Source of the DNA: Stutzerimonas stutzeri
GTDB taxonomy: Bacteria > Pseudomonadota > Gammaproteobacteria > Pseudomonadales > Pseudomonadaceae
Assembly (NCBI RefSeq): GCF_009789555.1
Contig: NZ_CP046902.1
Location: forward strand, 1,938,001-2,002,000
DNA length: 64,000 nt
Reading direction: 5' to 3'
Every line of letters starts with the position of its first letter. Position 1 is the first letter of the stretch. The notes under the pieces are model-generated. The model was not told the origin of the DNA and did not search any database. It was given only the letters and a program-made list of their open reading frames with translations. This document shows positions 1 to 13,818 of this stretch, in pieces. The translations under genes were made by a program, and so were the position numbers.

Positions 1-659
1 CGATGCCGTGGCGTCTCGCAGTCAAAGGCGAAACCGTTGCCGACGTGGCCGATATGGCGCACGCCCGCGCTGTAGTCATGCCAGCGCAGGCGGTCGTTAT
101 GCAGTGCCGGCACCGGTTTCAGGTCGTTGCGGTAGACCGGGGAACACGGGTTCTGCGCCAGAATGTGCTTGATGTCCATCAGCAGCAATTCCTGATGCTG
201 CTGTTCATGCTGCAGGCCCAGTTCGACCCGTCGCAGGATTTCTCCGGCGTGCTGCTGCGGGGGATTGGCAAGCAGCTCTTCCATGGCGCGGTCGACATGC
301 TGGCGAAAGCGGTAGACGTCATCCACGCCGGGCCGTGAGATCAATCCTCGCTGGGCCCGCGGAAACGGGGCGCCATGGGTTTCGTAGTAGGAGTTGAACA
401 GGTGATCGTAGATCGGATCGAGCGGCTTGTAACGCGCGAGATAGGGTTTGAGCACAAACGCTTCGAAGAACCAGCTGACGTGCGCCAGATGCCATTTCGG
501 TGGGCTGACATCGGGCATGCTCTGAATGACATAGTCCTCGACCTGCAGCGGCGCGCAGATCGCCTCGCTGGTGGCGCGCACCTGCCGGAAACGCTGCAAC
601 AGATAATCCAGCTCGGCCAGTGCCGGATGCTGTTTTGGCTGTTCTGCCGGGTTGCCCAT
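1..659 (-). CDS. egtB: EgtB, ergothioneine biosynthesis sulfoxide synthase (5' part, cut by window edge)
   Basis: The first 219 residues are present; the gene runs off the left edge. The ATG at 659 opens a reading frame with the DinB-like iron-binding domain of EgtB. A WHLAHVSWFF motif (about residues 56-65) and an HEQQHQE motif (151-157) supply the expected three-histidine iron site (H60, H151, H155 by my count). EgtB is known to join the trimethylhistidine betaine to a cysteine or gamma-glutamylcysteine thiol with O2, making the sulfoxide precursor of ergothioneine. The C-terminal FGE-sulfatase-like domain should lie beyond the window. The gene follows an SDR gene on the same strand after a 230-bp gap, so it may have its own promoter. 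A different DinB/FGE-type oxygenase is possible, but the motif pair is characteristic. Confidence 0.9.
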   Translation of the reverse strand, partial: MGNPAEQPKQHPALAELDYLLQRFRQVRATSEAICAPLQVEDYVIQSMPDVSPPKWHLAHVSWFFEAFVLKPYLARYKPLDPIYDHLFNSYYETHGAPFPRAQRGLISRPGVDDVYRFRQHVDRAMEELLANPPQQHAGEILRRVELGLQHEQQHQELLLMDIKHILAQNPCSPVYRNDLKPVPALHNDRLRWHDYSAGVRHIGHVGNGFAFDCETPRH

Positions 660-889
660 GGGCGTCTCCCTTGTTCGATACTCGGATATTCGATGCCGGC
701 AACGGCCGAAAACCGCCTCTCATAGCGACCCGAAGCGAGGCGTAAAAGTTTCTGCCGATGCGGGCACCAGAGCCTCTGGCCGACGCGTGAATGCCCCTGT
801 GATGAAAGCAGCCAGAGCGGGTTTGCGAAAGGCGCCGTGTCGGGTGGCTCGCTGGCGAGACGGATCGGGACCGTGGCCGACCCGCCTGG

Positions 890-1585
890 CTAGGGGGATT
901 CGATTGGCGGGGTTGGGCGGATAAGCATCTCGTTGACGTCCACGTGCCGGGGCTGCGAAAGCGCATAGACTACCGCCCGCCCGATATCCTCCGGCTGCAG
1001 CGCGTAGGCGGGCGGCTTGTCGAACAATGGCGTGTCTACCATGCCCGGTTCGATCAGGGTGACCCGCACGCCAGTGCCGCGCAGTTCCTCGCGTACGCTC
1101 AGGCCCATGCCGGTCACCGCCCATTTGCTGGCGCTGTACATCGATCCGGGAATGACGAAGCGGCCGGCAGCCGAGCCTGTCAGCAACAAGTGGCCGCGAC
1201 TGGCCTTCAGCGCTTCGATGCTGCAGCGCAGCGTCAATCCGACGCCATACACGTTGGTCAGCAACATCTCGCGCCAGACCTCCGGGTCGGCACCGCTGAA
1301 GCCGCCGTCGCTGCCAGGCATCCCGGCGTTGGCGTAGACCGCATCGAGCTGGCCGAAACGATCCAGCACGCGCTGCACCATGGCACGCTGGTCGGCGTAC
1401 TCCTTGACGTCGCAGCGGATCGCCAGCGCTCGTTCGGGTCCGCCGAGTTCGCTCACCAGTTGGATGAGCTTATGTTCGGAGCGTGCCGCCAGCGCCACGC
1501 GGTAGCCGGCCTCGGCGGCAAGACGGGCCGTGGCCGCGCCGATACCGGAGGAAGCTCCGGTGATCAAAAGTACCGAATCGTTCAT
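890..1585 (-). CDS. SDR family NAD(P)-dependent oxidoreductase
   Basis: A 231-residue classical short-chain dehydrogenase/reductase. It has the N-terminal cofactor motif TGASSGIG (about residues 9-16), a YANAG structural motif, a catalytic serine in LLTGSAAG, and the catalytic YxxxK as YSASK. A single Rossmann domain of normal length predicts a cytosolic NAD(P)-dependent alcohol/ketone oxidoreductase. The substrate cannot be read from sequence. The ATG at 1585 is preceded by an AGGA ribosome site. It lies 29 bp after a small unknown gene on the same strand, so the two are probably cotranscribed. Confidence 0.88.
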   Translation of the reverse strand: MNDSVLLITGASSGIGAATARLAAEAGYRVALAARSEHKLIQLVSELGGPERALAIRCDVKEYADQRAMVQRVLDRFGQLDAVYANAGMPGSDGGFSGADPEVWREMLLTNVYGVGLTLRCSIEALKASRGHLLLTGSAAGRFVIPGSMYSASKWAVTGMGLSVREELRGTGVRVTLIEPGMVDTPLFDKPPAYALQPEDIGRAVVYALSQPRHVDVNEMLIRPTPPIESP

Positions 1586-1614
1586 CGGGTCCTCGCTCGG
1601 GTGCGGTTACAGGG

Positions 1615-1926
1615 TCAGTAGTTCGGCGGGGTTTCCGGAATGCCGGTGTCGTCGGCCAGCGCCGGCATGGTCCAGGGTTCGAGGCGTTGATCCTTGTCCT
1701 CGACATCCAGCCGCGCCTGCTCGATGACGCTGCCCAGGTGCTGCGGGTTGCTGTATTCGTCCCGACCCACGCGGGGGACCTGCAATAACTCGATGCCATT
1801 GCCGGACATCACGGTAAAGCCGAAGCTGTCTTCGTCCGGGTTGGCGCTGGTCACGCAGCCGCATGGGAGAAAGGCCTCGGAGACCAGCTCCATGGCATCA
1901 TCGAGCGTCAGTGGTTGGTTTTTCAT
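1615..1926 (-). CDS. Conserved small protein of unknown function
   Basis: A 103-residue acidic protein beginning MKNQPLTLDDAMELVSEAF. I chose the ATG at 1926; an upstream in-frame extension to 2076 would run into the start of the divergent lhr gene and is arginine-rich non-coding-like sequence. No signal peptide, membrane segment or enzyme motif is visible; there is a CGC pair near residue 22 and a proline-rich end. Codon use resembles the neighbours. It is divergent from lhr (122-bp shared upstream region) and probably heads a transcript with the SDR gene. I do not recognise a family. Confidence 0.65.
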   Translation of the reverse strand: MKNQPLTLDDAMELVSEAFLPCGCVTSANPDEDSFGFTVMSGNGIELLQVPRVGRDEYSNPQHLGSVIEQARLDVEDKDQRLEPWTMPALADDTGIPETPPNY

Positions 1927-2048
1927 GATCGGCTCCGTCGTCAGGCTGTGTGCGATGGACCTCGCGCACCGGCCGCCGTTTCCAGGCATGCGACGGGCTG
2001 CGGTCGCGCGCCCTTGCAGTGGAGCCGCCGCGCCAGCATATTCAGGCG

Positions 2049-6472
<4,424 letters not shown>

Positions 6473-6476
<4 letters not shown>

Positions 6477-6555
6477 GCGGCCCGCCCCGGGGCGAAACGG
6501 GCTCGCCGACGAGCCTCATGACCGCTTGGTAGGAGGCCCGCCCCCGGGGCGATGC
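6473..6555. repeat. Pair of REP-like elements between lhr and rapA
   Basis: Two near-identical units in the same orientation: GTAGGCGGCCCGCCCCGGGG at 6473-6492 and GTAGGAGGCCCGCCCCCGGG at 6529-6548, each continuing into GGCGA-type sequence. Between them is a perfect hairpin, GGCTCG (6500-6505) with CGAGCC (6510-6515). GTAGG-headed GC palindromes are typical Pseudomonas REP sequences. The TAG stop codon of lhr (6474-6476) is part of the first unit. The pair lies between two convergent genes, where REPs often act as transcript ends; no U-tract is present. Confidence 0.7.
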
Positions 6556-6581
6556 TCCGCTGGCTCAGGACCGTCGAACGA

Positions 6582-9431
<2,850 letters not shown>

Positions 9432-9509
9432 GCTGCCTCCCGCCTGTGAAAAAAGCGCGCTATGGTAACGGAACCCTGCCGATAGAGCGACGATAGATGC
9501 CGATTCAAT

Positions 9510-9530
9510 AACGCTTTGCAGTGTAGCGTT
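9510..9530. promoter_or_regulatory. Inverted repeat upstream of rapA and the divergent small gene
   Basis: AACGCT (9510-9515) and AGCGTT (9525-9530) form 6-bp arms around a 9-bp spacer in the 184-bp region shared by rapA and the divergent 9616-9915 gene. It could be an operator; no regulator is indicated by sequence, and short repeats of this kind can arise by chance. Confidence 0.25.
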
Positions 9531-9615
9531 GCTGCTAAGATCGTCAGCAGTTCATCCGATCAGTCGCAGCCGGCGCCAAGGGCGGTGCGAGCGCGCCGCA
9601 AACCGGAGAGAGAAG

Positions 9616-9915
9616 ATGCTGCCAGTCGTTGCGCCAGGTGTCGTTCAGGTCAATGCCCAGCAGGATGTGGCCAAGTCGCGCCCTGAAATCGCGCCCATCA
9701 CGCCGGTGCAGTCGAGTGCCAACGAAAGCGCGGTGAGTCTCGAGCGGCGTCATCCGCAGGAAGCCGAGCAGATGCTGCGCGATGAACAGCGAAGACGGCA
9801 GCGCCGTCGCGGCTACAGTCCCCAGCAACTGGCTGATGGCGATACCGCCGCCGAGGACCAGGATGCGCTCGAGGCATTGCCACGCCAGGGGCTATGGGTG
9901 GATGTCGAGGTATGA
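9616..9915 (+). CDS. Conserved Pseudomonas protein of unknown function (PA3307-like)
   Basis: A 99-residue hydrophilic protein, MLPVVAPGVVQVNAQQ..., with a very basic arginine/glutamine stretch (RRRQRRRG) near residue 60 and an acidic C-terminus. The ATG at 9616 follows a GGAGAGAG ribosome site. It has no signal peptide, membrane span or known enzymatic motif. The position between rapA and an AlkB-type gene is what P. aeruginosa shows for PA3307 (from memory), which supports a real gene. The composition suggests a disordered or nucleic-acid-binding protein, but that is only inference. Confidence 0.7.
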   Translation: MLPVVAPGVVQVNAQQDVAKSRPEIAPITPVQSSANESAVSLERRHPQEAEQMLRDEQRRRQRRRGYSPQQLADGDTAAEDQDALEALPRQGLWVDVEV

Positions 9916-9946
9916 CGTGCGCCCAGTCGGCCGAATCGGCGACCCG

Positions 9947-10534
9947 ATGAACGTCCTTGCGCAGGCCGAGCTGCGCTATATCGAACAGTGGATCGACAAG
10001 GATACCGCCGACCGATGGCTACGGACGCTGTTGAACGAGACGCCATGGTCGCGGCCGTCGATCAGGCTCTACGGTCGTAGCTTCGTCGTACCGCGGCAGG
10101 TCGCCTGGTACGGTGACGTCGATGCGCATCTTCGGTACTCCGGCCTGGTCCACGAGCCGTTGCCCTGGACATCGTTGCTGGCCGACGTTCGCGATCAGGT
10201 ACAGCGGCAGGTCGAGCAAAAGATGAACGGTGTGTTGCTCAACCTTTATCGCGACGGCCAGGACGCGATAGGCTGGCACAGCGACGACGAGCCGGAACTG
10301 GGGCCGGAACCGCTGGTGGTGTCGCTCAGCCTCGGCGCCGCGCGGCGCTTCGATTTCCGTCGCAAGGGAGCCAGTCGTATCGCGCATTCGATCCTGCTCG
10401 AACACGGGTCACTGCTGGTCATGAGCGGCCCGACACAGCATTATTGGCAGCACCAGATCGCCAGGACCCGCAAGGTGTCCGAACCGCGCATCAACCTGAC
10501 ATTCCGCTACATCACTCGCGAGCCAGCCTTATGA
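9947..10534 (+). CDS. AlkB-type Fe(II)/2-oxoglutarate dioxygenase
   Basis: 195 residues with the AlkB fold motifs: the NLYRDGQDAIGWHSDDE segment carrying the HxD iron ligands, a distal histidine in MSGPTQHYWQHQI, and the 2-oxoglutarate-binding RINLTFR near the C-terminus. This family removes alkyl lesions from DNA or RNA bases by oxidative demethylation. I used the ATG at 9947; one at 9902 is in frame but would overlap the preceding gene. Its stop codon overlaps the start of the next small gene (ATGA at 10531-10534), so the two are translationally coupled. Whether its substrate is DNA, RNA or protein cannot be told here. Confidence 0.88.
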   Translation: MNVLAQAELRYIEQWIDKDTADRWLRTLLNETPWSRPSIRLYGRSFVVPRQVAWYGDVDAHLRYSGLVHEPLPWTSLLADVRDQVQRQVEQKMNGVLLNLYRDGQDAIGWHSDDEPELGPEPLVVSLSLGAARRFDFRRKGASRIAHSILLEHGSLLVMSGPTQHYWQHQIARTRKVSEPRINLTFRYITREPAL

Positions 10535-10692
10535 GTAACGAAGTAAAGCTGATCGACTTCAGCGCTGAACGTGACAAGCGTATCCATGACATCAAGGAAA
10601 AGCGTCTTGTCGAAATGCGTCAGGCTTTCGAACAAGCCTTGCCGCTGGCCAAACCGAAGAAAAAATCGACGTCCAAATCAAAGAAGCGCTGA
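10531..10692 (+). CDS. Small lysine-rich protein coupled to the AlkB-type gene
   Basis: A 53-residue protein, MSNEVKLIDFSAERDKRIHDIKEKRLVEMRQAFEQALPLAKPKKKS..., starting in an ATGA overlap with the upstream stop codon. It has a likely amphipathic helix followed by a Lys/Ser-rich tail (PKKKSTSKSKKR). No domain is recognised. The coupling and the nucleic-acid-binding-like tail hint at an accessory role with the dioxygenase, which is inference only. Confidence 0.65.
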   Translation: MSNEVKLIDFSAERDKRIHDIKEKRLVEMRQAFEQALPLAKPKKKSTSKSKKR

Positions 10693-10790
10693 CAGGTTGC
10701 CAATCGCGGGATCGTCCCATGCCTTGCGGCGCCTCGATACGCCGTATCTTTAGCCGTCCTTCTGCTAGTTCCCTTCCGGCACCCCATTTC

Positions 10791-10804
10791 TTGATCCAGA
10801 TCAG
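10791..10804. promoter_or_regulatory. Anr/FNR box 1 upstream of ccoM
   Basis: TTGATCCAGATCAG matches the FNR/Anr consensus TTGAT-N4-ATCAA at 9 of 10 positions. It lies 50 bp upstream of a second box and could be an auxiliary upstream site. Confidence 0.6.
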
Positions 10805-10840
10805 TTCCAGCGGCGCCTGTTCACGCAGGCTTCGTGCCTA

Positions 10841-10854
10841 TTGACGTCGATCAA
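10841..10854. promoter_or_regulatory. Anr/FNR box 2 upstream of ccoM
   Basis: TTGACGTCGATCAA matches TTGAT-N4-ATCAA at 9 of 10 positions. A class II activator centred at -41.5 would place the transcript start near 10889, after the in-frame ATG at 10881 and before the ATG at 10923, which fits the latter as the true start of ccoM. Low-oxygen induction would suit a cbb3 oxidase subunit. Confidence 0.7.
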
Positions 10855-10922
10855 TTATTGATTTCAAGGGGAGGGCGACTATGCAGCCATCGGACAGCAC
10901 AACGGCTCAGGAGGCAGAAATC

Positions 10923-11033
10923 ATGTTCGTCGATAATGTGGTACTCGCAGGGGTTATCACGGTCGGCCTAATGGTCGCCTTCTTCGCAGGTTTCGGATTT
11001 TTCATCTGGCGGGACGCAAAGAAAAAGCAGTAA
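10923..11033 (+). CDS. ccoM: CcoM-like small subunit of cbb3 cytochrome c oxidase
   Basis: A 36-residue protein, MFVDNVVLAGVITVGLMVAF..., consisting of a single hydrophobic transmembrane helix ending in a short basic tail (WRDAKKKQ). Length and sequence match what I remember of CcoM, the extra one-helix subunit found with the cbb3-1 oxidase of P. stutzeri. It stabilises the terminal oxidase complex in the inner membrane. An AGGAGG ribosome site (10909-10914) sits 8 nt before the ATG. An in-frame ATG at 10881 would add 14 residues, but the predicted Anr-driven transcript starts downstream of it. The gene stands alone, away from any ccoNOQP genes, and ends at a strong terminator. Confidence 0.82.
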   Translation: MFVDNVVLAGVITVGLMVAFFAGFGFFIWRDAKKKQ

Positions 11034-11067
11034 CCCAGCCGGATAACACAGAGCACGCAAGGCATTT

Positions 11068-11092
11068 AGGCGACTTCGGTCGCCTTTTTTTT
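11068..11092 (+). terminator. Rho-independent terminator after ccoM
   Basis: Perfect 7-bp stem AGGCGAC / GTCGCCT with a TTCG tetraloop (11075-11078) followed by eight T residues. Confidence 0.9.
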
Positions 11093-11169
11093 GCCTGTTT
11101 TCGATGCTTCGCGGCGCCTGCGCCGCTCGGTCGTTGCCGGAGCACCCTCGGTGTTCCGGCATGACGTCA

Positions 11170-11640
11170 TCAGCCGATGGTGATCGTCGGCAACTCTTTC
11201 AGCTCGACGGTTTCCGCCCGTCGCGGCGCCAGCACTTCAGCTTCGCCGTCTACCACCAGCTCGTCGTTCTGGTTGAAGACCCGAGTCGCGATGCGTACAC
11301 GGTTCTTCGGCAGTTTTTCAAGAATCTCCAGGCGCACGGTGAGTGTGTCGCCCAGCTTTACCGGGCGGGTGAACGTCATCGTCTGGCCCAGGTAGATGGT
11401 TCCCGGCCCCGGCAAGGTGCAGGCAACCGCCGCACTGATCAGTGCGCCGCTGAACATGCCGTGAGCGATGCGCTCCTTGAACGGTGTCCCAGCGGCGAAC
11501 TCCGCGTCGAGGTGGACCGGATTGCGGTCGCCCGACATCGCCGCGAACAGCTGGATGTCCCGTTCCTCGACGGATTTTTCGAAGTGTGCGGTCTGGCCGA
11601 CTTCCAAGGCGGAGTAAGGCGTGTTGCTCAAGGTGCTCAT
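11170..11640 (-). CDS. phaJ1: PhaJ1-type (R)-specific enoyl-CoA hydratase, MaoC family
   Basis: 156 residues forming a single hot-dog MaoC-like hydratase. The signature SGDRNPVHLD carries the catalytic Asp and His of (R)-hydratases (D-x4-H). Such enzymes hydrate trans-2-enoyl-CoA from beta-oxidation to (R)-3-hydroxyacyl-CoA, feeding PHA or rhamnolipid synthesis. The ATG at 11640 has an AGAGG ribosome site. It is divergent from fadD2; the phaJ1/fadD2/fadD1 neighbourhood resembles PA3302-PA3299 of P. aeruginosa (from memory), which favours PhaJ1 over other paralogues. Confidence 0.85.
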   Translation of the reverse strand: MSTLSNTPYSALEVGQTAHFEKSVEERDIQLFAAMSGDRNPVHLDAEFAAGTPFKERIAHGMFSGALISAAVACTLPGPGTIYLGQTMTFTRPVKLGDTLTVRLEILEKLPKNRVRIATRVFNQNDELVVDGEAEVLAPRRAETVELKELPTITIG

Positions 11641-11912
11641 GCAAAAACCTCTGGTGCGGTAACAAGCGAAAGGAAGCTGCTGCGAAGCGCGGCAGCAGAT
11701 GGTGAGGGGCGACTTCGGTGGGTCGCATTCGTGGCTGCATTCTAGAGCGCCGTGGGCGGGTTGTCCCGGCTGGTGCTGGCTTTGCTGCGTGGGTCGAGAT
11801 TCACGTCGCTGATTTATGTCGTCGGCCTATTGCGCGGCGATGCGGAGCTGTTAAGTTCGCCACAGCCCGCCGCGAGTGGGCCAGACACTCTCAGGTAACG
11901 AGGCCAATAACA

Positions 11913-13601
11913 ATGCAACCTGACTTCTGGAACGACAAACGTCCCGCCGGTGTGCCCAACGACGTGGACGTGGGGGGCTTCCGCTCGGTGGTGGAAGTGT
12001 TCGAGCGCTCTTGCAAGACCCATGCGAACCGTCCTGCATTCAGCAATATGGGTGTGACGCTGACCTACGCCGACCTGGAGCGTTATTCGGCCGCGTTTGC
12101 GGCGTGGCTACAGAACCATACGGATCTGCAGCCGGGCGATCGCATCGGGGTGCAGATGCCCAACGTGCTGCAATACCCGATCGCCGTTTTCGGTGCCCTG
12201 CGTGCCGGGCTGATCGTGGTCAACACCAACCCGCTGTACACCGCGCGCGAAATGCGTCACCAGTTCAAGGACTCCGGCGTGCGCGGATTGGTGTATCTGA
12301 ATACGTTCGGCAAGCTGGTGCAGGAGGTGCTGCCCGACACCGGTATCGAGGTGCTGATCGAGGCGCAGATCGGCGACATGCTGCCGTCGGCCAAGGGCCT
12401 GCTGGTCAACGCCGTGGTCAAGCACGTGAAGAAGATGGTGCCGGCCTACAGCCTGCCGCAGGCGGCGTCCTTCAAACATGTACTGCGCGACGGCGGACGT
12501 CACAGCCTGAAACCGGTTGCCTTGGCGCTGGACGACGTCGCGGTGTTGCAGTACACCGGCGGCACGACGGGTGTCGCCAAAGGGGCCATGCTCAGCCACG
12601 GGAACCTGGTTGCCAACATGCAGCAGGTCCGCGCCAACATGCACCAGCTGGACGATCAGGGGCAGACCGTGATCAAGGAAGGCCAGGAGATCATGATCGC
12701 GCCGCTGCCGCTGTACCACATCTATGCGTTCACGGTTAACTGCATGTGCATGATGGTCACCGGCAATCACAATGTGCTGATCACCAATCCCCGCGATATC
12801 GACGGCTTCGTCAAGGAATTGCAGAAGTGGCGCTTCACCGGATTCCTCGGGTTGAACACACTGTTCGTCGCGCTCATGTCGCATCCGGATTTCAAGAAGA
12901 TCGATTTTTCCGCACTCAAGGGCACCAACTCCGGGGGCACCGCATTGGTGTCGGCGGTGGCCGAGCGCTGGAAGGGCATGACCGGCGTCACCGTGACCGA
13001 GGGCTATGGCTTGACCGAGACCTCGCCTGTGGTCTGCGCCAACCCGCACGGCGAGAAGTCGCGCCTGGGTACCGTCGGCCTGCCCGTACCGGGCACCGCG
13101 CTGAAGGTAATCGACGACGACGGCCGTGAGCTACCCGTGGGCGAAAGAGGCGAGCTGTGCGTCAAAGGCCCGCAGGTGATGAAAGGTTACTGGCAGCGCC
13201 CTGAAGCCACGGCCGAAGTGCTCGATGACGACGGTTGGCTGAAGACCGGCGATATCGCGGTGATCGACCCGGATGGCTTCGTCCGCATCGTCGACCGCAA
13301 GAAGGACCTGATCATCGTTTCCGGCTTCAATGTCTATCCCAACGAGATCGAAGATGTGGTCATGGCGCATCCCAAGGTGGCAGCCTGCGCAGCGATCGGC
13401 GTTCCCGACGAGAAGTCGGGTGAAGCGGTAAAGCTGTTCGTGGTGCCCAGCGATGCCAGCCTGACCATCGAAGAGCTGCACGCCTATTGCCGCGAAAACT
13501 TCACCGGGTACAAGGTGCCCCGGCAGTTGGTTCTGCGCGACGCGCTGCCGATGACACCGGTTGGCAAGATTCTTCGCAGGGAGTTGCGCGACCAGGCGTA
13601 A
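11913..13601 (+). CDS. fadD2: Long-chain fatty acyl-CoA ligase FadD2
   Basis: 562 residues of the AMP-binding acyl-CoA synthetase family. The ATP/AMP motif YTGGTTGVAKGAML (residues about 212-225), the GYGLTETSP adenylate motif, the hinge and GWLKTGD segment, and the C-terminal PVGKILRREL lysine are all present. It activates fatty acids to CoA thioesters for beta-oxidation on the inner face of the membrane. I used the ATG at 11913 (MQPDFWNDKRPAG), which aligns with the paralogue downstream; the open frame upstream is not coding-like. The 272 bp shared with phaJ1 should hold both promoters; I saw no clear operator in it. Confidence 0.93.
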   Translation: MQPDFWNDKRPAGVPNDVDVGGFRSVVEVFERSCKTHANRPAFSNMGVTLTYADLERYSAAFAAWLQNHTDLQPGDRIGVQMPNVLQYPIAVFGALRAGLIVVNTNPLYTAREMRHQFKDSGVRGLVYLNTFGKLVQEVLPDTGIEVLIEAQIGDMLPSAKGLLVNAVVKHVKKMVPAYSLPQAASFKHVLRDGGRHSLKPVALALDDVAVLQYTGGTTGVAKGAMLSHGNLVANMQQVRANMHQLDDQGQTVIKEGQEIMIAPLPLYHIYAFTVNCMCMMVTGNHNVLITNPRDIDGFVKELQKWRFTGFLGLNTLFVALMSHPDFKKIDFSALKGTNSGGTALVSAVAERWKGMTGVTVTEGYGLTETSPVVCANPHGEKSRLGTVGLPVPGTALKVIDDDGRELPVGERGELCVKGPQVMKGYWQRPEATAEVLDDDGWLKTGDIAVIDPDGFVRIVDRKKDLIIVSGFNVYPNEIEDVVMAHPKVAACAAIGVPDEKSGEAVKLFVVPSDASLTIEELHAYCRENFTGYKVPRQLVLRDALPMTPVGKILRRELRDQA

Positions 13602-13634
13602 CGCTGAAAAGCCTTGCGTTCAGATCGCGTGCTG

Positions 13635-13662
13635 AGTGACCGACTCGCGGATATCGGTCACT
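13635..13662. terminator. Inverted repeat between fadD2 and fadD1 (possible terminator)
   Basis: A perfect 9-bp inverted repeat, AGTGACCGA (13635-13643) and TCGGTCACT (13654-13662), with a 10-nt loop, starting 33 bp after the fadD2 stop. The following TTTGTG is a weak U-tract, so it could be a terminator for fadD2 or an operator for fadD1. Confidence 0.4.
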
Positions 13663-13818
13663 TTGTGCCTGTTCCTACCGGCCCGGGCCACTGTTCGGGC
13701 TGTTGCAAAGCTGATAACCTCGCCCCGCCTTTTGCCCGGATTTGCCGTACAAAAGTTAACAAAACACAACAAAACAGCTGCCATATGCAGTAAAGCTGTC
13801 GCTTAGGAGTGGGGTTCC

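Noticed and set aside
10881..10922. Upstream in-frame ATG that would add 14 residues to CcoM
   Set aside because: Predicted Anr-driven transcript start lies downstream of it and the ATG at 10923 has the better ribosome site; kept only as an alternative.
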